This document shows, one piece after another, positions 17,317-26,316 of a DNA stretch of 64,000 nucleotides. Where the stretch lies: the NCBI GenBank assembly GCA_020850755.1, contig JADZEB010000022.1, positions 62,001 through 126,000 of the forward strand. The letters run 5' to 3'. Made by a program: the position numbers and the translations under genes. Every line of letters begins with the position of its first letter. Position 1 is the stretch's first letter. The notes beneath the pieces were generated by a model that ran no database searches, was not told the origin of the DNA, and saw only the letters and a program-made list of their open reading frames with translations. Origin of the DNA: Alphaproteobacteria bacterium (GTDB taxonomy: Bacteria > Pseudomonadota > Alphaproteobacteria > Acetobacterales > Acetobacteraceae).

Positions 17317-18882
17317 TCAACCGAGGGAAACGCCGCGCAGCTCGATCCAGCGCATCGGATGGCTGCGGAAGTTCTTCAGCGCCGTCGTGTGCGCCTCGAT
17401 GAAGGACACCGAATAGGCCAGATAGCTCGGCACATCCTCGGCGACGATGCGCTGGAACTGGCCATAGAGGTCCTTCAGCTTCGCATCGTCGGCGGTGCGG
17501 CGCGCCTCGTCCAGCACGCGGTCGCAGCGCTCGCTCTTGTAATGCCAGAGCCGCTCGTTCCACGAGCCGGTGGAATGGTAGAACTGGTAGGTTGCGGTAT
17601 CGAGCGTCGGCCGGGCGAAGTAGCCGTCGACATAGGCCGGCGCCTTGCCCGACACCTCGGCCGAGTAGCGGCCGAAGGGCACGCGCTGGATCTCGAAGTT
17701 GAAGCCGGCCGCGCGCGCGATCTGGGCGATCGAGACGCCAAGCCGCTCGCGCACCGGGCGGCCCACCGGCACCACCAGGGGCGCGCGCACGCCATTGCCC
17801 ATGCCAGCCTGCTGCAACAGCCGGCGCGCCGCCGCCGGATCGGAGCGCGTGACCGGGATCGAGCGGTCGAAATAGGGATGCGAAGGCGGGATCGGCGAAT
17901 GGGTGGGCTCGCCCTGGCCGAACAGCACCGCCTGCACGATGTCGGCCTTGCCGACGGCCAGATGCAGCGCCCGGCGCACGCGCACATCGTTGAAGGGCGG
18001 GATCGCGTTGTTGAGGATCAGCCCGTCCCAGCTCGCGGTGGCGATGCTGTTCACCTTCAGCCGGTTGTTAGCGCGCAGCCGCTCCACCGCCTCGGGCGGG
18101 GCGTCCCAGACGAAATCGACATCGCCGGCCTGCAGGGCATTCAGCCGCACCGTCATTTCCGGGATGATGCGCAGCTCCACGCCATCAAGCAGGGCTTCGC
18201 CCGGCACGAAATAGTCGGGGTTCTTCTCCAGGACCAGCCTGTCGCCGGGGGTATAGGACTTGAACTTGAAGGGACCAGTGCCGATCGGCGCGGTGGCCAG
18301 CGACGCCACCTGGTCGCGCGGCGTGATCTTCACCTGCCGGTCGATCATGATGTCGGCAAAGCCGCCATAGGGCATCGAGAGGTCGAACCGCACCGTGTAT
18401 TTGTCGACCGCGACCATCTCCTTGATCATGAGATAGTTGGTGCGCGGCGCAGCCCCGGTGGCAGGATCGAGGATGCGCCGGAAGGTGGCAACCACGTCCT
18501 CGGCCTCGACCTCGCGGCCATTGTGGAACTTCACGCCGCGGCGCAGGAAGAAGGTCCAGGAGGTGAGGTCGTTGTTGGCCTGCCAGCGCTCGGCGAGATC
18601 GGGCTCGACCTTGAGATCGTGGCTCATCTTGGTGAGGCCGTTATAGACGAGCTGGCAGTAGATGTACTGCTCGCCATTGGTGGCGCGCGCCGGATCGAGG
18701 GTGGAGAGGTTCGACCCCACCGCGATGCGCAGCGGGCGGCCTGCCCCTTGCGCGCGCGCGGCGGACAGATAGGGCATCGGCAGGGTGGCGGCAGCACCGA
18801 GCGCGGCGGCGCCGCCGAGCAGGGTGCGCCGGCCGATCGCGCCGGAAAGCGGGAATCCCGGCCGGGAGATCTTGTGCGACAT
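17317..18882 (-). CDS. Periplasmic substrate-binding protein of the Dpp-type importer
   Basis: A 521-residue SBP_bac_5 family protein. The signal peptide is twin-arginine type (GRRTLLGGAAALGAAATL, ending SAARAQ). The mature part contains VGSNLSTLDPARATNGE, the YNGLTK region, SWTFFLRRGVKFHNGREV, and IGTGPFKFKSYTPGD, all typical of DppA/OppA/GsiB proteins. I chose the ATG at 18882 because GAGGAG lies nine nt upstream; an earlier ATG at 18957 only adds a non-conserved segment. It is the first gene of the transport operon and delivers substrate to the permeases. Confidence 0.95.
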   Translation of the reverse strand: MSHKISRPGFPLSGAIGRRTLLGGAAALGAAATLPMPYLSAARAQGAGRPLRIAVGSNLSTLDPARATNGEQYIYCQLVYNGLTKMSHDLKVEPDLAERWQANNDLTSWTFFLRRGVKFHNGREVEAEDVVATFRRILDPATGAAPRTNYLMIKEMVAVDKYTVRFDLSMPYGGFADIMIDRQVKITPRDQVASLATAPIGTGPFKFKSYTPGDRLVLEKNPDYFVPGEALLDGVELRIIPEMTVRLNALQAGDVDFVWDAPPEAVERLRANNRLKVNSIATASWDGLILNNAIPPFNDVRVRRALHLAVGKADIVQAVLFGQGEPTHSPIPPSHPYFDRSIPVTRSDPAAARRLLQQAGMGNGVRAPLVVPVGRPVRERLGVSIAQIARAAGFNFEIQRVPFGRYSAEVSGKAPAYVDGYFARPTLDTATYQFYHSTGSWNERLWHYKSERCDRVLDEARRTADDAKLKDLYGQFQRIVAEDVPSYLAYSVSFIEAHTTALKNFRSHPMRWIELRGVSLG

Positions 18883-18974
18883 CGATAGCACTCCTCTGTT
18901 CGTTCTTGTTATCCGCGTGCGGGTTGATCCCGCATCGCGTTCGTTGCGATGGCGCACCCTAACAGACAGGCGGG

Positions 18975-18992
18975 GCGGGGTTCAAACCCCGC
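18975..18992 (-). terminator. Hairpin downstream of the DUF1028 gene
   Basis: A 7-bp GC stem (GCGGGGT paired with ACCCCGC) with a 4-nt loop lies about 25 nt after the DUF1028 stop and before the binding-protein gene. On the minus strand it is followed by a mixed C/T stretch rather than a pure T tract. It could reduce read-through between the two genes. Confidence 0.4.
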
Positions 18993-19016
18993 ATCCCCCG
19001 CCCTGCGGATGCGGCA

Positions 19017-19676
19017 TCAGGAGCCGCCGCGCGCCCGCTCGGGATCGACGGCGCGCACCACGAACTCGTCCATCCAGGGGGTGTATTCCTCCCACAGCAT
19101 GCGCAGGGCGGCGATCGGCTGGTCGTGCGCATCGACGCGCAGATCGACCAGCGGGAAGTCCTGCTCGTGCACGACATAGAGCGCGGCCGAGCGCACGGGG
19201 CCGACCTCGCCGCCCGCGCCGATCCCGGCCTCCAGCGCGCGCATGACCCGCTCGGCGATGTGCAGCTCGGGATTTGCCTCGAAGGCGCGCGCCATCGCCA
19301 CTGGCACCTCGGGGTTGGCGATGATGTTGCCGATGGCGATGCAGTCCTTGCCGTGCGCCTCGTTGTGGATGGAGCCGATATTGCCGCCGCCATAGCTGGC
19401 CGTGCGCCCCTGCGGGTCGATCGCGGCGAGCTGGCGCCAGCCGACATGCGGGGTGGAGGCCACCAGGGCGGCGATGGTTTCCTGCGCCGAGCAGCCGGAT
19501 TCCAGCAGCCGTACGCCGCGCGGCCCGAGCCGGGGATCGGTGCGATGCTGCGTCAGCACGGCGCCGACCTTGGCCTTGGCGAAGGGGCAGCGCGTACCCA
19601 CCGCGATGTTCGAGGTCGAGATCGACAGCCCGAAAGCCCCGGTGCGCGCGCAGCGCGCGGCGATGGAGAAGGTCAT
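19017..19676 (-). CDS. DUF1028 protein (Ntn-hydrolase-like fold)
   Basis: A 219-residue protein matching DUF1028: it starts MTFSIAARCARTGAFGLSIS, continues with TRCPFAKAKVGAVLTQHRTD, RQLAAIDPQGRTASYGGGNI, and a GKDCIAIGNIIANPEV block. DUF1028 proteins share an Ntn-hydrolase-like fold and are often encoded next to Dpp-type importers, Rid proteins and M20 peptidases, exactly the neighbourhood seen here. Their reaction is not established. A good sigma-70-like promoter lies 31 nt upstream of the start, reading this strand. Confidence 0.9.
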   Translation of the reverse strand: MTFSIAARCARTGAFGLSISTSNIAVGTRCPFAKAKVGAVLTQHRTDPRLGPRGVRLLESGCSAQETIAALVASTPHVGWRQLAAIDPQGRTASYGGGNIGSIHNEAHGKDCIAIGNIIANPEVPVAMARAFEANPELHIAERVMRALEAGIGAGGEVGPVRSAALYVVHEQDFPLVDLRVDAHDQPIAALRMLWEEYTPWMDEFVVRAVDPERARGGS

Positions 19677-19706
19677 GGCCGCTCCTTGTTCTTATTACCC
19701 ACCGCA

Positions 19707-19735
19707 ATTAGAGGGGATTGCGTTTTCCTTGTCCA
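19707..19735 (-). promoter_or_regulatory. Sigma-70-like promoter for the DUF1028 gene
   Basis: Reading the minus strand: -35 TGGACA (19735-19730), 17-nt spacer, -10 TCTAAT (19712-19707). Each hexamer differs from consensus at one position. The -10 ends 30 nt before the DUF1028 start codon. Confidence 0.6.
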
Positions 19736-19776
19736 CCCGCGACGATGGCGACGCACCGGCGAGAGGGAGAGGAATA

Positions 19777-20175
19777 ATGGGCCATCAGCGCATCCGACCC
19801 TACAAGGCCGACCTCGGCGATGGCGCGCAGATGGACATGGCCATGGCCGTGCGCGCGGGCAGGCATGTCTATATCCGCGGGCTCACCGCGCTCGGCCCCG
19901 ACGGCAAGGTGGTGGGCGTGGGCGCTGGCGCCGCGCAGGCCGAGCAGTGCATGCAGACCGCCAAGGCGCTGCTGGAGGAGGCCGGCTCCTCGATCGAGCA
20001 TGTCTGCAAGATCCACACCTACATCACCGACCGCGCCTGGCGCGTGCCGGTGTACCAGACCGTCGGCAGGTGGATCAAAGGCGTGTTCCCCTGCGGCACC
20101 GGCATCATCGTCAACGGCCTGCCGCGCGCCGAGATGGTGGTGATGCTCGACATCGCCGCCGTGATCCCGGACTGA
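19777..20175 (+). CDS. Rid-family (YjgF/YER057c) protein, second paralogue
   Basis: A 132-residue YjgF/RidA-fold protein: HVYIRGLTALGPDGKVVG, AAQAEQCMQTAKALLEEAG, VCKIHTYITDRAWRVPVYQ, and IIVNGLPRAEMVVMLDI. Like the paralogue at 12766 it lacks the Arg that archetypal RidA uses for imine hydrolysis (CGTGIIVNGL at that place). Start ATG at 19777 follows GGGAGAGGA. It is divergent from the DUF1028 gene. The two Rid proteins bracket the Dpp importer, and both differ from the housekeeping RidA, so each may process a specific intermediate. Confidence 0.88.
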   Translation: MGHQRIRPYKADLGDGAQMDMAMAVRAGRHVYIRGLTALGPDGKVVGVGAGAAQAEQCMQTAKALLEEAGSSIEHVCKIHTYITDRAWRVPVYQTVGRWIKGVFPCGTGIIVNGLPRAEMVVMLDIAAVIPD

Positions 20176-20205
20176 GCCGCAGCGATCCGGGCGGGAGTGA
20201 TCCGG

Positions 20206-20226
20206 GCGGGCGCGCAGCGCGCCCGC
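20206..20226. terminator. Perfect GC palindrome downstream of the Rid-family gene
   Basis: A 10-bp perfect stem (GCGGGCGCGC with GCGCGCCCGC around one central A) lies 31 nt after the stop. It has no T tract. It may form a terminator-like or mRNA-stabilising hairpin. Confidence 0.4.
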
Positions 20227-20245
20227 CGCGCGCGCGTGGGGCCGG

Positions 20246-20365
20246 TTCCGTTCGGCTTCGTCCCGCCGAACGGAAGTCGTGCCCGAGAAACTTAAGGTTT
20301 GCGAGCCGCTTAGTCCGATCTGGTGGAACCGCAGGGCAGTTCCCCCAGATCGGACGCTGCTCTAG
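20246..20365 (-). repeat. Full-length CTAG-ended palindromic repeat, copy A
   Basis: Read on the minus strand this begins CTAGAGCAGCGTCCGATC and matches the copy at 36849-36978 along its whole length with few differences. It contains a large hairpin around GTCCGATCTGG/CCAGATCGGAC, a small AAACC/GGTTT-like hairpin and a terminal hairpin of TTCCGTTCGGC/GCCGAACGGAA. The leading CTAG provides the TAG stop of the M28 peptidase gene. No ORF is inside it. It resembles the palindromic intergenic repeats of rhizobia in design (inference). Confidence 0.8.
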
Positions 20366-21669
20366 CCGCCGATCATCGCCTGCACCTCGGCCGGCGTGCG
20401 CCGCCTCGCGATCGGCCCGTCATGGTTCAAGGCCGCCCACACGATCGCCGCCGTGACCTGCGCCGCGTTCTTCAGTTCCGCCGGCGCCACCTTGTCGGGC
20501 GTGTCGCCGGGCGTGAGCAGATACTTCATGTTGCTCTCCGGCGCGTCCATGCCGCAGCAGAGCCGGAGCGCGGGGATGCCGCGGCGCAGGAAGTTGAAAT
20601 GGTCGGAGTTGGACAGGATCGGTCGGTGCGTGCCGATGCGCTCGCCCACGCGCCCGGCCGCCTGGCGCACAAAGGCATCGAGCTCGCCGAAGCCGGAAGT
20701 GAGCGCGGTCAGCTTCGGGTGGCCGGCCAGGCTGTCGAGATTGACGTTGAGCGCGATCCGGTCGCACTCGGCCTCGCTCAGCGCATCGGCCCAGACGCGC
20801 GAGCCCGTGAGCGCCCATTCCTCGACCGTGAAGAAGCCGATGCGCAACCCGCGCCGGCACTTGGCGACATGCGGGGCGAGTGCGCGCACCACCGCCAGCA
20901 CGATCGCCAGCCCCGAGGCATTGTCGATCGCCGAAAGCGCCAGGTCGTGCCCGTCGATATGCGCGGTCAGGAACACGCTTTCATCGGTCCGGCCGGGGAT
21001 GTCGCAGAACAGGTTGAAGGTGGTGGCGGGCACGCGCTCGGCTGCGATCTCCAGGCGCACGCGCGGGAAGCCCTCGGGGCGGGCGAACAGGGCGCCCGCG
21101 CCCTCGTAGGAGATGCCGGCGGCGGGAATGTCGTCGGCATCGAGAAAACCCGAGGAGCCGGTGACCAGCAGCCCGCCCGGCACATGGCAGCCGACCAGGA
21201 ACGCCTTGGCGCCCATCTGCCTGGCCAGGTTGTATTTGCGCCGGCGATGGATGGTGCCCGAGGCGATCATGTATTCGTGGCGCACCAGCACGATGCGCCC
21301 GGGAATGAGATCGGCCGAGAGGCGGAAATCCTCGGGCGTGCCGCGGCCGAGGTCGAGCACCTCGGCCTCGATGCCGCCGCGCGGGGTGGGCACCGAGCGC
21401 ACCAGGCTGTGGGCCGGGATTTCGATCGAGGTCGGGCTGAGGCGTTCGAGCGTGCAGGGGCCGCGCCGCCAGCCATCATAGGGCACCGCGTGGCGCGTGA
21501 CCGCGAGGCCGGTCTCCTCGGTCAGCCGGGCGGCGAGGAATTCGCGCGCGCGCGCCTCGCTCTCGGTGCCGGCGAAGCGCCCGCCGAGCGAGCAGATGTC
21601 CATGAAGTCGCGCCAGAGCGCGCCCGAGGTGGCAAGCTCGCCCGCGACCAGCGCCAAGGTGTCCGACAT
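20362..21669 (-). CDS. M28-family aminopeptidase with PA domain
   Basis: A 435-residue zinc peptidase. The catalytic domain shows the metal motifs TAHIDGHDLALSAIDNASG, the acidic pair in FFTVEEWALTGS, and the late His in NSDHFNFLRRGIP. Between about residues 90 and 210 is an inserted protease-associated (PA) region (LIPGRIVLVRHEYMIASG, KAFLVGCHVPGG). No signal peptide is seen, so it is probably cytosolic. Start ATG at 21669 follows GGGAGGA by seven nt; the frame continues upstream without conservation. Its TAG stop coincides with the end of a palindromic repeat. It would fit peptide or amide breakdown after import. Confidence 0.9.
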   Translation of the reverse strand: MSDTLALVAGELATSGALWRDFMDICSLGGRFAGTESEARAREFLAARLTEETGLAVTRHAVPYDGWRRGPCTLERLSPTSIEIPAHSLVRSVPTPRGGIEAEVLDLGRGTPEDFRLSADLIPGRIVLVRHEYMIASGTIHRRRKYNLARQMGAKAFLVGCHVPGGLLVTGSSGFLDADDIPAAGISYEGAGALFARPEGFPRVRLEIAAERVPATTFNLFCDIPGRTDESVFLTAHIDGHDLALSAIDNASGLAIVLAVVRALAPHVAKCRRGLRIGFFTVEEWALTGSRVWADALSEAECDRIALNVNLDSLAGHPKLTALTSGFGELDAFVRQAAGRVGERIGTHRPILSNSDHFNFLRRGIPALRLCCGMDAPESNMKYLLTPGDTPDKVAPAELKNAAQVTAAIVWAALNHDGPIARRRTPAEVQAMIGG

Positions 21670-21758
21670 GGGCCTGTCCTCCCCCGGTTGATGGCGCGGC
21701 GCGCGGAGGGCGCGACGCACGGTGTTCGGGGCGATGCTCTGCCGCGGCGGAGGCAGGG

Positions 21759-22703
21759 TCAAGCGGGGATGGGGCGGAGGACCCGCTGCGCAATCTTGCG
21801 GTCTGGCATGCCGATGGCCCTTTCGAATGCAATGACAGCATCTAGCATCCGCGTGTACTCCCAAGGGAAATGGCCCAATGAATCGGCCATCAGCTCGCCC
21901 GCAAGCACAACAAGAACCCTCGCGTCTTCGGGGACAACAAGATCGCGTGGTGTGACGGTGCGACCACCGCGGACGTCGATGTAGAGACAATCTTGGCGAA
22001 TCTTCTCTAGCTCACCGCTTTCGGCCTTGTTTAGGACCTTTCGAACCACGTTCTTCCCTAGCACGCGATCCAGCCGGGCGTTGACCAAAGCGCCGGATAC
22101 CACTCCGATGACATGCTTGAGGCGATGGTTACGCTCGACCGGCTGACGTCCTCTGGCGGGACGCGGGACGTCGTACGACAGCAGGTCGAAAAAAATTCGG
22201 GCAAGTTTGCCGATTTCTTCAATAACTAGTATTGCAATGAAAGATGCTAAGTGGTAATTCTTTTGATTGTACATATTACATGCAGAATACCAGTTGTTTT
22301 CTACATGAGCAATAATTTCATTATATTGCATCAAGCATTTATCAAAGTCAGTTCCTGACAAAAGCGATGGAAACTTGTTTACGGATTGGCTTACATGATC
22401 CGCGAATTTTTTAAAGCGCCGGAAAGAGTCCTTCTTTTCTAGATCGTTACGAATTCTCTTATAGTCTACCTTGATCCCCGCCTTGAAAGCCTCGTCTTGG
22501 AGATCAGAACTCATCCTCTCTGCAAATTCGGGTACCCTAGATAAAATCATAACGGCGCGATGCAATTCTATGTATGATTTGTGATCTCTATCTCTTATGT
22601 TATTGAGCAAAGCAGATGTAGACGGCAATTTTGTCAGTAATTCTCTAGTGTATGCTTCCAGATCTTCTAATGTATGAGGAGAGGCAGCAGAGGAAACGCT
22701 CAT
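21759..22703 (-). CDS. AbiV-like HEPN-domain protein (putative phage-defence gene)
   Basis: A 314-residue protein unlike its neighbours. The C-terminal half has the layout of the AbiV/HEPN family: a helix NYHLASFIAILVIEEIGKLA (Glu162, Glu163, Lys166) followed by RNHRLKH at residues 191-197, which fits the HEPN ribonuclease signature Arg-polar-x4-His. The N-terminal 140 residues are helical and unrecognised. Base composition is clearly foreign: only 17 of the 60 bases in 22261-22320 are G or C. It has its own GGAG site and lies directly downstream of tRNA-Arg, on the same strand, a classic integration site. AbiV proteins are known as abortive-infection factors; that role here is inference. Confidence 0.7.
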   Translation of the reverse strand: MSVSSAASPHTLEDLEAYTRELLTKLPSTSALLNNIRDRDHKSYIELHRAVMILSRVPEFAERMSSDLQDEAFKAGIKVDYKRIRNDLEKKDSFRRFKKFADHVSQSVNKFPSLLSGTDFDKCLMQYNEIIAHVENNWYSACNMYNQKNYHLASFIAILVIEEIGKLARIFFDLLSYDVPRPARGRQPVERNHRLKHVIGVVSGALVNARLDRVLGKNVVRKVLNKAESGELEKIRQDCLYIDVRGGRTVTPRDLVVPEDARVLVVLAGELMADSLGHFPWEYTRMLDAVIAFERAIGMPDRKIAQRVLRPIPA

Positions 22704-22767
22704 GGCTCGACTCCGGCGAGCAGATTCAACGCGCTACCATAACCGGAACCGCTCTAATCGGGGAAAA

Positions 22768-22844
22768 TGGCGCGCCCGAGAGGATTTGAACCCCTAACCC
22801 CCAGATCCGTAGTCTGGTGCTCTATCCAATTGAGCTACGGGCGC
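22768..22844 (-). tRNA. tRNA-Arg (anticodon ACG)
   Basis: The minus strand folds as a complete cloverleaf: acceptor GCGCCCG/CGGGCGC, D-arm with GCTC/GAGC, anticodon stem CCAGA/TCTGG around the loop CTACGGA (anticodon ACG, read as ICG), a 5-nt variable loop, and a T-arm with TTCAAAT. The 3' end is followed by an encoded CCA. A promoter-like sequence lies about 45 nt upstream. The AT-rich AbiV-like gene begins 65 nt past its 3' end. Confidence 0.97.
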
Positions 22845-22887
22845 AGCCGGCCGCCGGCGGGCAATCACCCATGGCGGGAAGGCCGGG

Positions 22888-22916
22888 AACCTAGCCAATG
22901 CGCGCGGCCAATGCAA
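22888..22916 (-). promoter_or_regulatory. Promoter of tRNA-Arg
   Basis: Minus strand: -35 TTGCAT (22916-22911), 17-nt spacer, -10 TAGGTT (22893-22888), followed by a GC-rich discriminator CCCGGC. The 16-mer TGGCTAGGTTCCCGGC is found unchanged at the promoter of the DUF547 gene (53337-53364 region), supporting a functional promoter core. Confidence 0.5.
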
Positions 22917-22989
22917 GCGCTGCCAACGCCTTGTTCCGCCTGATTTTTCATAGCGGGCCCGCTTTTCCGCGCCAGCCCGCCCCCCGCCC

Positions 22990-24102
22990 TCAGGCGGCGA
23001 GCTTGTCAAGCTCGCGCACGATCGCCTCGCCCATCACCTGGGTCGAGACCTTGGCCATGCCCGGCTGCATGATGTCGGCGGTGCGCAAGCCCCCCGCCAG
23101 CACCTTCTGCACCGCGGCCTCGATCAGCTTCGCATCCTCGTCCATGTCGAAGGAATAGCGCAGCATCATCGAGAAGCTGAGCATCATCGCCAGCGGGTTG
23201 GCGATGCCCTTGCCGGCGATGTCGGGGGCCGAGCCGTGCACCGGCTCGTAGAGGGCGCGGCGGCGGCCCGAGGCATCCGGCGCGCCGAGCGAGGCCGAGG
23301 GCAGCATGCCGAGCGAGCCTGTCAGCATCGCCGCGCAGTCGGACAGGATGTCGCCGAACAGGTTGCCGGTCACGATCACGTCGAACTGCTTCGGATTGCG
23401 CACAAGCTGCATGGCGCAATTGTCAGCATACATGTGCTGGAGCTCGACATCCTGGTAGCTCTCGGCGTGGAGTTTCGTCACCTCCTCGCGCCACAGGAGG
23501 CCGCTTTCCATCACGTTCGCCTTCTCGACCGAGTGCACCTTGCCGCGGCGCTTGCGCGCCAACTCGAAGGCGACGGCGGCGACGCGGCGGATCTCGTTCG
23601 TGGTGTAGACCTCGGTGTTGATGCCCTTGCGCTGCCCGTCCGGCAGGGTGGTGATGCCGCGCGGCTCGCCGAAATAGATGCCGCCCGTGAGCTCGCGCAC
23701 GATCATCACGTCGAGCCCGCGCACGATCTCCGGGCGCAGGGTGGAGGCGTCGATCAGCGCGTCAAGCACGGTGGCCGGGCGCAGATTGGCGAACAGGTCC
23801 ATGTCCTTGCGCAGGCGCAGGATGCCGGCCTCGGGGCGCTGGTCGAAGGGCAGCTTCTCCCATTTCGGGCCGCCCACCGCGCCGAACAGCACGGCATCGG
23901 CGGCCATCGCCTGGGCCATCGCCGCATCGGTGATGGGCGTGCCGTGGGTATCGATCGCGATGCCCCCGCACAGCGCCTCGGCCAGGTCGAAGCTGACATG
24001 GCGGCGGCGATCCATCCAGTCGATCACGCGCCGCACCTCGTGCATCACCTCGGGGCCGATGCCGTCGCCCGGAACCACCAGAAGCTTCTTGTTCGCAGCC
24101 AT
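22990..24102 (-). CDS. leuB: 3-isopropylmalate dehydrogenase
   Basis: A 370-residue NAD-dependent decarboxylating dehydrogenase, the normal LeuB length. It opens with [19 protein letters not shown], and shows the substrate-binding [15 protein letters not shown], the [17 protein letters not shown] block, [17 protein letters not shown] with the metal-binding Asp residues, and the NAD-binding [18 protein letters not shown]. It oxidises 3-isopropylmalate to 2-oxoisocaproate in leucine synthesis. It is the last gene of the run rplS-leuC-leuD-leuB. Confidence 0.98.
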   Translation of the reverse strand: MAANKKLLVVPGDGIGPEVMHEVRRVIDWMDRRRHVSFDLAEALCGGIAIDTHGTPITDAAMAQAMAADAVLFGAVGGPKWEKLPFDQRPEAGILRLRKDMDLFANLRPATVLDALIDASTLRPEIVRGLDVMIVRELTGGIYFGEPRGITTLPDGQRKGINTEVYTTNEIRRVAAVAFELARKRRGKVHSVEKANVMESGLLWREEVTKLHAESYQDVELQHMYADNCAMQLVRNPKQFDVIVTGNLFGDILSDCAAMLTGSLGMLPSASLGAPDASGRRRALYEPVHGSAPDIAGKGIANPLAMMLSFSMMLRYSFDMDEDAKLIEAAVQKVLAGGLRTADIMQPGMAKVSTQVMGEAIVRELDKLAA

Positions 24103-24178
24103 ATGTGCACAGTCCCTTTCCGGCCGGCGACTGCGCCGGCCCTTGCCCGTGTAGCCTTGTCCCGCGTGCCCTGCGCCC

Positions 24179-24784
24179 TCAGCGCCAGGGCTGGGTCTCG
24201 CGCAGCTTCGCCTCGTAGCTGTCGATCGCGCCCGCGCGCTGCATGGTCAGCCCGATATCGTCGAGCCCGTTGAGCAGGCAGTGGCGGCGGAACGGATCGA
24301 TCTTGAAGCCGATGCGCTCGCCGTTCGGGCGGACGATCTCCTCCTTCTCGAGATCGACCGTGATGCGCGCATTGCCGCCCAGCCGCGCATCGGCCATCAG
24401 CTTCTCCACCTGCTCGGCCGGCAGCTTGATCGGCAGGATGCCGTTCTTGAAGCAGTTGTTGTGGAAGATGTCGGCGAAGTCGGGCGCGATCACGCAGCGT
24501 ATGCCGAAATCGAGCAGCGCCCAGGGCGCATGCTCGCGCGAGGAGCCGCAGCCGAAATTCTCGCCCGCGATCAGCACCTCCGCCTTGCGGTAGGGCTCCT
24601 GGTTGAGGACGAAGTCGGGCTTCTCCGACCCGTCCTCGTTGTAGCGCATGGCGTTGAACAGGTTCTTGCCCAGCCCCGTGCGCTTGATGGTCTTCAGGAA
24701 GCGGGCCGGGATGATCTTGTCGGTATCGACATTGGCCAGCGGCAGGGGCGCCGCGATGGCGGTCAGCGTGGTGAATTTCTGCAT
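24179..24784 (-). CDS. leuD: 3-isopropylmalate dehydratase small subunit
   Basis: A 201-residue protein matching Leu[17 protein letters not shown] near the start, [18 protein letters not shown] (the swivelling-domain motif that closes the aconitase-type active site), and [18 protein letters not shown] near the end. It forms the LeuC-LeuD isomerase that interconverts 2- and 3-isopropylmalate. It lies 27 nt after leuC and 76 nt before leuB. Confidence 0.98.
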   Translation of the reverse strand: MQKFTTLTAIAAPLPLANVDTDKIIPARFLKTIKRTGLGKNLFNAMRYNEDGSEKPDFVLNQEPYRKAEVLIAGENFGCGSSREHAPWALLDFGIRCVIAPDFADIFHNNCFKNGILPIKLPAEQVEKLMADARLGGNARITVDLEKEEIVRPNGERIGFKIDPFRRHCLLNGLDDIGLTMQRAGAIDSYEAKLRETQPWR

Positions 24785-24811
24785 CGGGGTTGCTCCCTTT
24801 CGCGCCCGCGT

Positions 24812-26227
24812 TCAGCCGAGCTCGCGCACATCGGCCAGCCGGCCGGTCACGGCGGCGGCAGCGGCCATCGCCGGCGAGACCAGATGCGTCCGCCCGCCCG
24901 GGCCCTGCCGGCCCTCGAAATTGCGGTTCGAGGTCGAGGCGCAGCGCTCGCCGGGCTTGAGCTTGTCCGGGTTCATGCCGAGGCACATCGAGCAGCCGGG
25001 CTCGCGCCAGTCGAAGCCGGCCTCGATCAGGATGCGGTCGATCCCCTCCTCCTCGGCCTGTTTCTTCACCAGGCCCGAGCCGGGCACCACCATCGCGTAG
25101 ACGCCATCTGCGACCTTGCGGCCCTTGGCCACCGCTGCGGCAGCGCGCAGATCCTCGATCCGGCCATTGGTGCAGGAGCCGATGAAGACCTTGTCGATCG
25201 TCACCTCGGAAAGCTTCTGCCCTGGCGTGAGGCCCATATACTCGACCATGCGCTGCATCGCCGCGCGGCGCTTCTCGTCGGCGGTGGCGGCGGGATCGGG
25301 CACGCGCTCGGTCACCGGCAGCGCATCCTCGGGGCTGGTGCCCCAGGTCACCATCGGCACGATCTCGGCCGCCTTCAGCACCACCTCCTTGTCGTAGGTG
25401 GCGCCGGGGTCGGACGGAAGGGTGCGCCAATAGGCCACCGCCTTGTCCCAGTTGGCGGCGGAAGGCGCGTGCGGGCGGCCCTTGACATAGGCGAAAGTGG
25501 TCTCGTCGGGGGCGACCAGGCCGGCGCGCGCGCCGGCCTCGATCGTCATGTTGCACACGGTCATGCGCCCGGCCATGTCGAGCGCGCGCACGGCCTCGCC
25601 GGCATACTCGATCACATGGCCGGTGCCGCCGGCGGTGCCGATCCTGGCGATGATCGCCAGGATCATGTCCTTGCCCGAGCAGCCGAAGGGCAGCGTGCCC
25701 TCGACCGAGATGCGCATGTTCTTGGCCGGGCGTTGCAACAGGGTCTGCGTCGCCAGCACATGCTCGACCTCGGAGGTGCCGATGCCGAAGGCGAGCGCGC
25801 CGAGCGCGCCATGGGTCGAGGTGTGGCTGTCGCCGCAGACGATGGTCATGCCCGGCTGCGACAGGCCAAGCTCGGGGCCGATGATGTGCACGATGCCCTG
25901 GCGAACATCGAGGATCGGGATATAGGGCACCCCGAACGCCTTGACGTTCTCCTCCAGCGTCTCGACCTGGATACGGCTCTCCTCCTCGGCGATGCCCTTG
26001 CGGCGATCGGAGGTCGGGATGTTGTGGTCGGCCACCGCCGTGGTGAGGTCGGGGCGGCGCACCTTGCGCCCGGTCGCGCGCAACCCCTCGAAGGCCTGCG
26101 GGCTGGTCACCTCGTGCACGAGATGGCGATCGATGTAGATCAGGCAGGTGCCGTCTTCCATGCGATCGACGACATGCGCGTCCCAGATCTTGTCGAACAG
26201 CGTCCTCGGCTTGGCGGACTGAACCAT
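24812..26227 (-). CDS. leuC: 3-isopropylmalate dehydratase large subunit
   Basis: A 471-residue aconitase-family protein. The three Cys ligands of the [4Fe-4S] cluster are visible in FIGSCTNGR and GCSMCLGMN. Other blocks are [37 protein letters not shown] and [16 protein letters not shown]. It works with LeuD. The gene starts 89 nt after rplS on the same strand, consistent with an extended ribosomal/leucine operon found in related bacteria. Confidence 0.98.
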   Translation of the reverse strand: MVQSAKPRTLFDKIWDAHVVDRMEDGTCLIYIDRHLVHEVTSPQAFEGLRATGRKVRRPDLTTAVADHNIPTSDRRKGIAEEESRIQVETLEENVKAFGVPYIPILDVRQGIVHIIGPELGLSQPGMTIVCGDSHTSTHGALGALAFGIGTSEVEHVLATQTLLQRPAKNMRISVEGTLPFGCSGKDMILAIIARIGTAGGTGHVIEYAGEAVRALDMAGRMTVCNMTIEAGARAGLVAPDETTFAYVKGRPHAPSAANWDKAVAYWRTLPSDPGATYDKEVVLKAAEIVPMVTWGTSPEDALPVTERVPDPAATADEKRRAAMQRMVEYMGLTPGQKLSEVTIDKVFIGSCTNGRIEDLRAAAAVAKGRKVADGVYAMVVPGSGLVKKQAEEEGIDRILIEAGFDWREPGCSMCLGMNPDKLKPGERCASTSNRNFEGRQGPGGRTHLVSPAMAAAAAVTGRLADVRELG

Positions 26228-26316
26228 CGCATCCTCCTTGGCGCGCCCGGCGGGCTACATGCCCCGGCGCCCGATCGGTCTTGGCGGCTGCGCGCGCGGG
26301 GGCCGCGCGCCCGTGC

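Noticed and set aside
21700..22770. Attachment-site repeat flanking the AbiV-like gene
   Set aside because: I looked for a copy of the tRNA 3' end on the far side of the gene and did not find one, so integrase-mediated insertion is not supported directly.
22952..22963. Palindrome AGCGGGCCCGCT followed by TTTT, a possible plus-strand terminator
   Set aside because: No plus-strand gene lies upstream of it, and it falls between leuB and the tRNA promoter on the other strand.
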